Source of the DNA: an uncultured Christensenella sp.
Lineage (GTDB): Bacteria; Bacillota; Clostridia; Christensenellales; UBA3700
Assembly (NCBI GenBank): GCA_910583995.1
Contig: CAJTYW010000006.1
Span: forward strand, 49,517-113,516
Length of the DNA stretch: 64,000 nucleotides
Direction of reading: 5' to 3'
Both the position numbers and the translations under genes were made by a program. Below, one piece after another: positions 44,283 through 52,729 of the stretch. The notes beneath the pieces were generated by a model. That model was not told the origin of the DNA, did not search any database, and worked only from the letters and a program-made list of their open reading frames with translations. How positions within the stretch are numbered: position 1 is the stretch's first letter; every line of letters starts with the position of its first letter.

Positions 44283-44337
44283 GGCTTTTTGTTATTTTTT
44301 ACTCTTTATTATTTGCATTTTAAAGTCATATTTCACT

Positions 44338-45186
44338 TTATGAACTTATCAATTCAAAGTCGGTTATCTCTTCATTATTCTCACAAGGCACATTATATTT
44401 AGGGCTTGCAACGGCTAGTCCATACACAGCGGTAGCTCCTGCAATTTTTAACCGCCTTGCAGCTTCACTCATAGTGCTACCAGTAGTTAATATGTCGTCA
44501 ACTAGCAAAACTTTTTTGCCTTTTACAACTTCCCTTGCTACAATTTCGTATGCCCCGACTACATTTTTTCTTCTATCATTTAATCCAAGTTTTGCCTGTT
44601 GCTTGTTATCTTTTATTTTAGTAATAACATCTGTATACAATGGCAAACCTAATTTTTCAGCAAGTGGTTTTGCAATCAAATAAGATTGATTAAAACCCCT
44701 TTGTTTTTCTCGTTTGTAAGAAATTGGTACAGGTATTATAATTTCTGCATCTAAAGCATTTTCCATATAAGTATCGTACAACATTTCAGCAAAATACTTT
44801 GCTATCCAGCGATTGTTTTTGAATTTTAAACCTAAAACCAATCTTTTGACATCACCTGTATAATTAAGACTACTTCTTGCAAAATCAAAGCCTCTGGTAT
44901 AGTTTTGGCACTCTAGGCAATATAACGCTTCATTATCTATAGGAGCACCGCACCTTACACATATTCTTTCATTATTAAATGGAAAAGTCTTAAAACACTC
45001 TTCGCACATACAATATTTACTGCCCGCAGGAATTTCTTCTTCGCATACTATACATCTGCAGTTATCAGGATAAATTGCATTGCTGAATGTTGTTTTAAGC
45101 TTGTCCAAAAATTTAATAAGCTTTTGTTTAAACTCGCTATTGTCATTTTTAATAATTCGTTTGCTTTTATCTTTTGCTCTTTTCAT
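44338..45186 (-). CDS. ComF family protein, copy 2 (tandem paralogue)
   Basis: A 282-residue protein very similar to the neighbour at 43449-44264 along its whole length (shared R-C-I-V-C-E-E-E-I-P, Y-C-M-C-E-E-C, I-I-P-V-P-I-S-Y-K-R-E-K, V-D-D-I-L-T-T-G-S-T), but differing at many residues and with a longer Lys-rich N-terminus. It is therefore a real, diverged tandem duplication. Zinc ligands and the PRPP loop are intact in both. It starts six bases after recD2. Confidence 0.9.
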   Translation of the reverse strand: MKRAKDKSKRIIKNDNSEFKQKLIKFLDKLKTTFSNAIYPDNCRCIVCEEEIPAGSKYCMCEECFKTFPFNNERICVRCGAPIDNEALYCLECQNYTRGFDFARSSLNYTGDVKRLVLGLKFKNNRWIAKYFAEMLYDTYMENALDAEIIIPVPISYKREKQRGFNQSYLIAKPLAEKLGLPLYTDVITKIKDNKQQAKLGLNDRRKNVVGAYEIVAREVVKGKKVLLVDDILTTGSTMSEAARRLKIAGATAVYGLAVASPKYNVPCENNEEITDFELISS

Positions 45187-45192
45187 ACTAGT

Positions 45193-47427
45193 TTATTTAG
45201 AGATTTGCTCTTGGATTCTATCCATTTGTCTTACATACTCTTCTTCCAACATTTGAGTAAGCAGGGTATATCTTTTTGCAGTATAATTGTTGTGAACCAT
45301 ACAATACAAATGTTTGTCGTCGCCTACCAAAACGCTCATTTTTTTAGCTCTTGTTACCGCAGTATAAAGCAAATTTTTTGTCATTAATGTATAACTTCCG
45401 CCCATTAAAACTATGACTACAATATCAAATTCACTACCTTGTGACTTATGAATACTTATGCTGTAGGCAAGTAGCAACTGGTCAAAAATATCACGGGTAT
45501 AAACGACAACTCTTTCATCTTCAAACTCAACTACAAGCTTGCCTTCACCTTCGTTTACATCTATTATTTTGCCTATATCGCCATTAAACACACCTACGCC
45601 TAATTCGTCACCACGCGACCACTCTAAGTCATAGTTGTTTACTATATGAATGACTTTGTCAAATTGTCTGTAAATATGCTCACCAATTCTAATTTCTTTT
45701 TTACTGCTAAGTGGTGGATTTATGGCGTTTTGCAACTTAACATTAAGGCTATTTACACCGCTTGTGCCTCTTTTAAGTGGGCATAAAACTTGTATATCAT
45801 AAGGGTCTGCTTTGGTATAGTTAGGTATTCTTCGACTTACCATATCAACTACAGTATCAGCAATCAAATCTTGTCCTTTTACATTTGAGTATAAAAAGTC
45901 GCTGTCTTGATTTTTAATAATCGGCATTTCGCCATTATTTATCCTGTGAGCGTTTTCTACTATCATACTTTGATTATCTTGCCTGTAAATATAAGTTAAA
46001 TAACTTACAGGAAGTTTATTAAAGGATATAATGTCCCCCAAAATATTTCCCGCACCTACTGAAGGCAATTGGTCTTTATCGCCTACCATAATAAGCCTAC
46101 CACCATATTTAATAGCCCCAAGCAAAGCACTAAACACATATTCATCGCACATACTTACTTCGTCTACAATTACAACATCTGCATCAAGGGTAGTATCTTC
46201 AGAATAAGTAAAATAACCCTTTCCATTTTTAAAATTTAAATCAAGTAAGCGGTGAATTGTTTTTGCATCTTCCTCGCACGCTTCGGACAGTCTTTTTGAT
46301 GCTCTTCCCGTTGGTGCACATAAAGTGGTATTAAGGTTAAGTTTTTTAAAAATAAACAATATGCACTTAATAATAGTAGTTTTTCCCGTTCCTGGTCCGC
46401 CAGTAATAATATTGACACCATAACGCACAGCATTTTCTATTGCTGCTATTTGGTTTTCGTGCATTTTGATTCCGTTTATTGCTTCAAACTCACTTATATC
46501 CGCCCTAATATCTGTGTGCAGTTGTGTTTGATTGTTGTTTAATGATATTAATCTTTCGGAAATTTTCCTTTCTAAAAGATAATACCTGTTAAACATTACT
46601 ATTGAACTACTCTCGTTTTCCAAAATAACAACTATGCCACTGATTTCCAAAACTTCTACTACACTATCAAATAAAGCCACATATTCTTCCGCATCTAAAC
46701 TTAACAATTTGAATACCATACTAGATAATTCATATTTAGGAAGGTATGTGTGTCCGCTATTTGCGGCAGCTTGTTTTAAGCAATAAACAATACCCGCTCT
46801 AACTCTAAACTCGCTATCAGGTTCAATGCCTATCTCTTGAGCTATTCTATCTGCGGTAACAAAGCCTACTCCGTCCACATCTTCCACAAGCTTATAAGGA
46901 TTTTTATTGACAATATCCAATGTACTATTGCCATAAGTTTTATAAATTTTTAATGCTAAATTAAGTGAAATTTCAAGTTTTTGAAGTCCTACAATTGTAT
47001 TTTGTAATTCCTTTAGCTGCATAAAAGCTTCGTGCAATTCCACAGCTTTGTTAACACTAATTCCTTTTACTCTTACAAGTTTTTGTGGATTTTTTTCAAT
47101 AATGTCAAAAGTTTGCTCGCCAAACTCTTTTACTATCTTTTCGGCTGTAGCTTCGCCAATACCTTTAAACAATCCGCTACCTAAATACTTAATTATACTA
47201 TCTTCACTATTAGGCAGACAAACCTTAACTCTGCTTATTTTTAATTGTTCGCCGTATTTGCTGTTAGTTATCATTTCACCTTCAAGCTCTACAACTTCAC
47301 CTTCGCTAATTGGTGGGACAATGCCAACAGCAGTGATACTAATTATAGAATCACTTATAATCAAAACCGAATAACCATTTTCGGCATTACGATATACTAC
47401 TTTTTCAACACTTCCTTTAACCAACAT
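45193..47427 (-). CDS. recD2: ATP-dependent DNA helicase RecD2
   Basis: A 744-residue superfamily 1B 5'-3' helicase, RecD-like but without RecBC. An OB-like N-terminal region (V-E-K-V-V-Y-R-N-A-E-N-G-Y) is followed by helix-hairpin-helix repeats (about 75-220), Walker A G-G-P-G-T-G-K-T-T near 340, V-I-V-D-E-V-S-M near 420 and the C-terminal S-I-H-K-S-Q-G-S-E-F. Start at ATG 47427 is preferred to the TTG at 47433. It functions in DNA repair and heads the operon with the comF pair. Confidence 0.93.
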   Translation of the reverse strand: MLVKGSVEKVVYRNAENGYSVLIISDSIISITAVGIVPPISEGEVVELEGEMITNSKYGEQLKISRVKVCLPNSEDSIIKYLGSGLFKGIGEATAEKIVKEFGEQTFDIIEKNPQKLVRVKGISVNKAVELHEAFMQLKELQNTIVGLQKLEISLNLALKIYKTYGNSTLDIVNKNPYKLVEDVDGVGFVTADRIAQEIGIEPDSEFRVRAGIVYCLKQAAANSGHTYLPKYELSSMVFKLLSLDAEEYVALFDSVVEVLEISGIVVILENESSSIVMFNRYYLLERKISERLISLNNNQTQLHTDIRADISEFEAINGIKMHENQIAAIENAVRYGVNIITGGPGTGKTTIIKCILFIFKKLNLNTTLCAPTGRASKRLSEACEEDAKTIHRLLDLNFKNGKGYFTYSEDTTLDADVVIVDEVSMCDEYVFSALLGAIKYGGRLIMVGDKDQLPSVGAGNILGDIISFNKLPVSYLTYIYRQDNQSMIVENAHRINNGEMPIIKNQDSDFLYSNVKGQDLIADTVVDMVSRRIPNYTKADPYDIQVLCPLKRGTSGVNSLNVKLQNAINPPLSSKKEIRIGEHIYRQFDKVIHIVNNYDLEWSRGDELGVGVFNGDIGKIIDVNEGEGKLVVEFEDERVVVYTRDIFDQLLLAYSISIHKSQGSEFDIVVIVLMGGSYTLMTKNLLYTAVTRAKKMSVLVGDDKHLYCMVHNNYTAKRYTLLTQMLEEEYVRQMDRIQEQISK

Positions 47428-47460
47428 ACACAAATACCAACAACAAAATCAATTTAACTA

Positions 47461-47471
47461 CGATTTTTGAT
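47461..47471 (+). repeat. Variant of the intergenic 11-mer (CGATTTTTGAT)
   Basis: Ten of eleven bases match, and a T-run follows after two bases as in the exact copies. It lies in the metK-recD2 gap, about 34 bases before the recD2 start. Confidence 0.4.
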
Positions 47472-47484
47472 AGTTTTTTTAATA

Positions 47485-48669
47485 TTAACCAAACAATTTT
47501 TCTGCAAGAGTTTTAATTTCTTGAGCTTTATTAGTTTTTTCCCAACTAAATCCTTCTCTTCCGAAATGTCCGTAATTTGAAGAATTTGCATAAATAGGAT
47601 TTCTTAATTCCAAATAATCTATTAAAGCACTTGGTCTTAAATCAAATACTTTATCTATAATTTCTGTAATTTGTTCGTTTGTATATTTGCTTGTTCCAAA
47701 AGTGTTAACTTGCATAGAAACAGGTTTTGCAACACCGATGCTATAAGCAACATCAAGCTGACATTTTTTTGCAATACCGCTTGCAACAATATTTTTGCAA
47801 ATATGTCTTGCCATATAACAAGCTGACCTATCAACTTTAGTAGGGTCCTTACCACTAAAAGCACCACCACCGTGTGGGCAATATCCGCCATAACTATCCA
47901 CTATAATTTTTCTGCCTGTTAGTCCGCTATCGCCTTGTGGTCCACCAATAACAAATCTGCCTGTTGGATTAATAAAATATTTAGTATTTTCATCAACCAT
48001 ATTTTGTGGGATAACTTTATCAATTATGTGCTTTTTAACATCTGCTCTCAAAGTTTCCATATCAACATCTGGGTTGTGTTGAGTAGAAAGTACAACTGCT
48101 TCAATTCTTGCAGGTTTTTCGTCTATGTACTCTACAGTAACTTGTGCTTTGCCGTCTGGTCTTAAATATTTTAACTCCCCACTTTTTCTTACTTTAGTCA
48201 ACTTTTGAGTCAATTGGTGTGCAAGATATATAGGCATAGGCATTAAACTTTCTGTCTCGTCTGTTGCATAACCAAACATCATACCTTGGTCGCCCGCACC
48301 ATTTGTATCGTAATCGTCGCCGCCTGCTTTTTTCTCAATGCTATTATCTACACCTAAAGCTATATCTGGTGATTGCTTGTCAATACTTGTCATAACAGCA
48401 ATTGTATTGCCGTCAAATCCAATATCACTGCTTGTATAACCAATCTCACAAACAGCTTTTCTTACAATTTCAGGAATATCCACAACTGCTGTTGTAGTAA
48501 TCTCTCCCATTACCATTACAAAACCTGTATTACAGCAAGTCTCGCAGGCAACTCTTGCCATTTTATCTTGTGCCAATATAGCATCAAGCACGCTGTCAGA
48601 TATTTTATCACATACTTTATCTGGGTGTCCTTCGGTAACACTTTCACTTGTAAATAATCTTTTGTTCAT
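47485..48669 (-). CDS. metK: S-adenosylmethionine synthetase
   Basis: A 394-residue enzyme making SAM from methionine and ATP. Start at 48669 (M-N-K-R-L-F-T-S-E-S) is fixed by AGGAGA upstream. Signatures are T-E-G-H-P-D-K-V near residue 10, G-A-G-D-Q-G-M-M-F-G near 117 and G-G-G-A-F-S-G-K-D near 268. A SAM-I riboswitch with its terminator lies about 190-330 bases upstream, so expression should fall when SAM is high. Confidence 0.97.
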   Translation of the reverse strand: MNKRLFTSESVTEGHPDKVCDKISDSVLDAILAQDKMARVACETCCNTGFVMVMGEITTTAVVDIPEIVRKAVCEIGYTSSDIGFDGNTIAVMTSIDKQSPDIALGVDNSIEKKAGGDDYDTNGAGDQGMMFGYATDETESLMPMPIYLAHQLTQKLTKVRKSGELKYLRPDGKAQVTVEYIDEKPARIEAVVLSTQHNPDVDMETLRADVKKHIIDKVIPQNMVDENTKYFINPTGRFVIGGPQGDSGLTGRKIIVDSYGGYCPHGGGAFSGKDPTKVDRSACYMARHICKNIVASGIAKKCQLDVAYSIGVAKPVSMQVNTFGTSKYTNEQITEIIDKVFDLRPSALIDYLELRNPIYANSSNYGHFGREGFSWEKTNKAQEIKTLAEKLFG

Positions 48670-48701
48670 ACTTATTTCTCCTTTTTTTATCCATTTAATA
48701 T

Positions 48702-48712
48702 CGATTTTTGAC
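48702..48712 (+). repeat. Intergenic 11-mer CGATTTTTGAC, copy 4
   Basis: Exact copy, followed by a T-run, 33 bases before the metK start on the opposite strand. Confidence 0.5.
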
Positions 48713-48857
48713 ACTTTTTTTGCCAATTTTTAAATTAACAACTTATAATTAAACTATCTAATATTTATAATATAACGATTATATTTATTTAACTTTTACA
48801 TAATTAAACATAGTAAATCAATTCAAAAAACAGCAAATTTTTGAGTCAATATTAATC

Positions 48858-48891
48858 AAAAAAAGCTACTCAATGACAGAGTAGCTTTTTT
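48858..48891 (-). terminator. SAM riboswitch terminator, also the rpoBC end
   Basis: On the minus strand AAAAAAGCTACTC pairs with GAGTAGCTTTTTT over a seven-base loop, followed by T's. TGACAG at the 3' side of the aptamer can pair with CTGTCA in the terminator loop, giving an antiterminator. It lies directly after the aptamer and before metK. Confidence 0.88.
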
Positions 48892-48896
48892 AAAAA

Positions 48897-48997
48897 ATTC
48901 TATCTGTCAAGACAATGTCTTGCGGAATTTAGCACCTTAAAATTAGGTTGCTGTGCAATCAACGGGTCCGTTCCCTCCTGCAACTCATAATAGAAAC
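48897..48997 (-). ncRNA. SAM-I riboswitch (S-box) upstream of metK
   Basis: Reading the minus strand, the conserved S-box blocks occur in order: GCAGGAGGGA, then GGACCCGTTGA, then GCACAGCAACC, then AAGGTGCTAAATTCC and GCAAG, with P1 arms TTCTAT and ATAGAA at the ends. This is a clear SAM-I aptamer. It starts about ten bases after the rpoC stop and is followed by the terminator at 48891-48858 and metK, so SAM binding should end transcription before metK. Confidence 0.93.
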
Positions 48998-49006
48998 TAT
49001 TAAATT

Positions 49007-52000
49007 TTAATCTTCATTACTACCTAATGTAAACAAATCATCATCGCCGTCAAAGTCGAATTTGTCAACGTGTTCACCAGTCTCAAAAATTTCCATTTCT
49101 TGACTTTGTGCAAGATTTGCATCCATATTTTGATAGCATTTCATGCCTGTACCTGCAGGAATCAATTTACCCAAAATAACGTTTTCTTTCAAACCAATCA
49201 AGTTATCAACTTTGTTCTTAATAGCTGCAGAAGTCAATACTCTTGAAGTTTCTTGGAATGATGCTGCTGACAAGAAAGATTCTGCTGCCAAACTTGCTTT
49301 TGTAATACCTAACAAAGTTCTCTTTGCAGTTGCAGGTCTTCCGCCATTTTGCAATGTCTTTTCGTTATTCTCTTCGTAAGTAAATATGTCATACAAGTCA
49401 CCTGGCAACATATTTGTATCGCCTTGTGTTTCAATCTTAACTTTCTTAAGCATTTGTCTGATAATAATTTCAGTATGCTTATCGTTAATGTGAACACCTG
49501 ATGAGCAGTATGCAGATTGTACTTCCTTAATCAAGTACTCTTGAACACCTTTTACACCACGAGTTCTAAGCATATCTTGTGGATATACAGAACCTTTTGT
49601 AAGTGATGTACCAGCATCAACTTTATCGCCATTTTTAACGATTACAGTTTGACCATAGTTATACTTATACTCTTTAACATCATTGTTATCAGAAGTAATA
49701 GTAATAATTCTGTTATCTTTATCGTGAAGAACTGTACCTTGAATGTCTGACAAAATTGCCTCACCCTTAGGTCTTCTAACTTCAAACAACTCTTCTACAC
49801 GTGGCAAACCTTGTGTAATATCATCCGCTGTCGCAACACCACCTGTGTGGAATGTTCTCATTGTAAGCTGTGTACCTGGCTCACCGATAGATTGAGCTGC
49901 AATAACGCCAACTGCTTCACCAAGTTTAACAATATTACCAGATGCCATATTTGCACCATAACATTTAGCACAAACACCTTGTTTTGACTTACAAGACAAA
50001 GCACTTCTTATACGAACAGCCTTAACACCCGCTTGCTCAACCATTTTAGCTTGCTCTGCATTTAGCAAAGTATCTGCCTTAACAAGGATTTCGCCTGTTT
50101 CAGGGTGAATGATATCGTCCATACAATAACGGCCTTTAATTCTGTCACCAATGCCTTCAAGTGGTTTATCACTATCCGCACCCAAAATTGCTGAAACAAC
50201 AAAACCTTTTGTATCGCCACAATCTTCTTCATTTACTATGCAATCTTGTGCAACGTCAACCAAACGACGAGTTAAGTAACCTGAGTCAGCTGTTTTAAGT
50301 GCTGTATCTGCTAGACCTTTACGTCCACCGTGTGATGAAATGAAGTACTCTAGTACTGACAAACCTTCACGGTAGTTAGCTTTAACTGGAAGTTCGACTG
50401 TTTTACCAGATGGGTCAGCAACCAAACCACGCATACCGCAAAGCTGAGAAATCTGTCTCATACTACCACGAGCGCCTGAGTGAGCCATCATATAGATAGG
50501 GTTGAACTTACCAAGTCCTGCCTCCAAAATCTTGTCGACTTTCTTTTTAGCATCTGTCCAAGCTTGAATAACTTGGTTATATCTGTCATCTTCTGTAAGT
50601 AGACCACGACGGAATTTCTTTTCGATATCCAAAACAACTTGCTCTGTTTCCTTAACGATTTCATATTTCTCTGGTGGAATGTGCATATCGAACACAGATG
50701 TTGTAATAGCACCGATAGTAGAATATTTGTAACCTTGTGCCTTAATCTTATCCAAAACTACAGAAGTTTCAGTTGCTCCCTTATATTTAAAGCAAGCGTC
50801 AACGATTTTAGACAATTGGCTCTTACCAACCAAGAAATCTATTTCTAAATCCAAATCCATTTCTGGAGAGTTGTCTTTGCTAATAGGAAGCTCTGGGTTA
50901 TATCTCTTTACAAATTGCAAATCTTGTGGAATTGCCTCGTTAAAGATAAATCTACCAACAGATGTTTTAATATTCTTTTGATAATGCTTTTTAACAATTT
51001 CGCCATTAATTTCAACTTCTTTTTCCATAGTAGCACGAATGCTTACTACATCTTGAAGTCCGATTTCTTTTAGTTGATAAGCCATTAAAGCTTCATTGAA
51101 ACTGCGGTAGCATTTCAAATTGTAATTGTTTGGATTTTCCCAGTATTTATCAGCATCAATCTTGATTTCATTGTTGTTTTCATCAATAGTGATAGCTTCT
51201 TTTTGAATAGTCAAATAGTAAGAACCGATAACCATATCTTGAGATGGAGAAACGATTGGGTTACCATCTGAAAGTTTCAAAATGTTATTTGTAGCAAGCA
51301 TCAAAAATCTTGCTTCTGCTTGAGCCTCTAAGCTCAATGGTACGTGAACAGCCATTTGGTCACCGTCGAAGTCAGCGTTGAACGCACCGCAAGCTAGTGG
51401 GTGCAATTTGATAGCTCTACCTTCAACCAATACTGGCTCAAATGCTTGAATACCAAGTCTGTGCAATGTTGGAGCACGGTTTAAAAGTACTGGGTGGTCT
51501 TTAATGACATCTTCCAAAATGTTCCATACTTCGTCAGTACCTTTCATAATGTACTTTCTTGCAACTCTTATATTTAAGCAGTAGTTAAGTTCAACCAATT
51601 TTTTGATAACAAATGGTTTGAACAACTCAAGTGCCATTTCCTTTGGAAGTCCGCATTGATACATTTTTAGTTCTGGACCTACTACGATAACAGAACGACC
51701 TGAGTAGTCAACACGCTTACCAAGCAAGTTTTGACGGAAACGACCTTGTTTACCCTTTAACATACCTGTCAAAGACTTTAGCTCACGTCCGCCTGGACCT
51801 GTAACTGGCTTACCTCTTCTGCCGTTATCAAACAAAGCATCAACTGCCTCTTGTAACATTCTCTTTTCATTTCTAACGATAATGTCAGGAGAACCATACT
51901 CAATTAATTTTTTCAAACGCTTATTACGAGTGATAACTCTTCTGTACAAATCGTTCAAGTCAGATGTTGCATATCTGCCACCATCAAGTGGAACCATTGG

Positions 52001-52717
52001 TCTCAATTCAGGTGGAAGAACTGGAATAACATCAAGAATCATCCATTCAGGGCGGTTACCGCTAACTCTGAATGATTCAATAATATCAAGTCTTTTAGAT
52101 GCTTTTAGCTTTTTAGCACCTTCGCTCTTAGCGATTTCTTTTTTAAGTTTTTCAGCTTCAGCGTCCAAATCAAGTTGCTTTAACAATTCCTTAATTGCTT
52201 CTGCACCCATCATTGCTTTAAAGCTGTTTCTACCATACTTTTCTTGTTTTTCACGATACTCTTGGTCATTGATAGTTTGTTTGTATACCAAATCGGTTTC
52301 ACCCGGGTCAATAACTATAAATCTTGAGAAATACAATACGCTATCAAGTTCCTTAATACCGATATCAAGACACAAGCCGATTGAGCTTGGTGTACCTTTG
52401 TAATACCAAATGTGTGAAACAGGAGCAGCTAGCTCAATATGTCCCATTCTTTCACGACGAACTTTGCTATCTGTTACTAAAACGCCGCATCTGTCACAAA
52501 CAGTACCTTCATTTTTCTTTTTATATTTACCGCAAGCACACTCCCAACTGCGAGAAGGTCCGAAGATTACTTCGCAGAAAAGACCGCCTTTTTCCGGTTT
52601 TTGTGTTCTATAGTTGATTGTTTCGGCATTGACAACTTCACCTTTAGACCAACTTCTGATTTTATCTGGAGATGCAACTCCTATCTGGATAGAACTAAAA
52701 TTATTTAATTCAAACAT
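49007..52717 (-). CDS. rpoC: RNA polymerase beta' subunit
   Basis: A 1236-residue beta' subunit. The N-terminal zinc finger (C-A-C-G-K and C-D-R-C-G) and the catalytic N-A-D-F-D-G-D-Q-M-A near residue 455 are intact, as is the bridge-helix region A-R-G-S-M-R-Q. The C-terminus ends in an acidic tail with D-G-D-D-D-L-F-T-L-G. GGAGG precedes the ATG, 12 bases after rpoB. No separate terminator: the riboswitch for metK begins about ten bases after the stop. Confidence 0.98.
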   Translation of the reverse strand: MFELNNFSSIQIGVASPDKIRSWSKGEVVNAETINYRTQKPEKGGLFCEVIFGPSRSWECACGKYKKKNEGTVCDRCGVLVTDSKVRRERMGHIELAAPVSHIWYYKGTPSSIGLCLDIGIKELDSVLYFSRFIVIDPGETDLVYKQTINDQEYREKQEKYGRNSFKAMMGAEAIKELLKQLDLDAEAEKLKKEIAKSEGAKKLKASKRLDIIESFRVSGNRPEWMILDVIPVLPPELRPMVPLDGGRYATSDLNDLYRRVITRNKRLKKLIEYGSPDIIVRNEKRMLQEAVDALFDNGRRGKPVTGPGGRELKSLTGMLKGKQGRFRQNLLGKRVDYSGRSVIVVGPELKMYQCGLPKEMALELFKPFVIKKLVELNYCLNIRVARKYIMKGTDEVWNILEDVIKDHPVLLNRAPTLHRLGIQAFEPVLVEGRAIKLHPLACGAFNADFDGDQMAVHVPLSLEAQAEARFLMLATNNILKLSDGNPIVSPSQDMVIGSYYLTIQKEAITIDENNNEIKIDADKYWENPNNYNLKCYRSFNEALMAYQLKEIGLQDVVSIRATMEKEVEINGEIVKKHYQKNIKTSVGRFIFNEAIPQDLQFVKRYNPELPISKDNSPEMDLDLEIDFLVGKSQLSKIVDACFKYKGATETSVVLDKIKAQGYKYSTIGAITTSVFDMHIPPEKYEIVKETEQVVLDIEKKFRRGLLTEDDRYNQVIQAWTDAKKKVDKILEAGLGKFNPIYMMAHSGARGSMRQISQLCGMRGLVADPSGKTVELPVKANYREGLSVLEYFISSHGGRKGLADTALKTADSGYLTRRLVDVAQDCIVNEEDCGDTKGFVVSAILGADSDKPLEGIGDRIKGRYCMDDIIHPETGEILVKADTLLNAEQAKMVEQAGVKAVRIRSALSCKSKQGVCAKCYGANMASGNIVKLGEAVGVIAAQSIGEPGTQLTMRTFHTGGVATADDITQGLPRVEELFEVRRPKGEAILSDIQGTVLHDKDNRIITITSDNNDVKEYKYNYGQTVIVKNGDKVDAGTSLTKGSVYPQDMLRTRGVKGVQEYLIKEVQSAYCSSGVHINDKHTEIIIRQMLKKVKIETQGDTNMLPGDLYDIFTYEENNEKTLQNGGRPATAKRTLLGITKASLAAESFLSAASFQETSRVLTSAAIKNKVDNLIGLKENVILGKLIPAGTGMKCYQNMDANLAQSQEMEIFETGEHVDKFDFDGDDDLFTLGSNED

Positions 52718-52729
52718 TTTCTACCTCCA

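Noticed and set aside
43449..45186. comF pair as an assembly duplication
   Set aside because: The two genes differ at many codons and in length, so they are real paralogues.
26923..48712. The 11-mer CGATTTTTGAC as a DNA uptake sequence linked to comF
   Set aside because: Four or five copies in 64 kb is far too sparse for an uptake signal.
51882..52403. A 173-codon plus-strand open frame inside rpoC
   Set aside because: Antisense shadow of rpoC; Ser/Leu/Ile-rich composition typical of such shadows.
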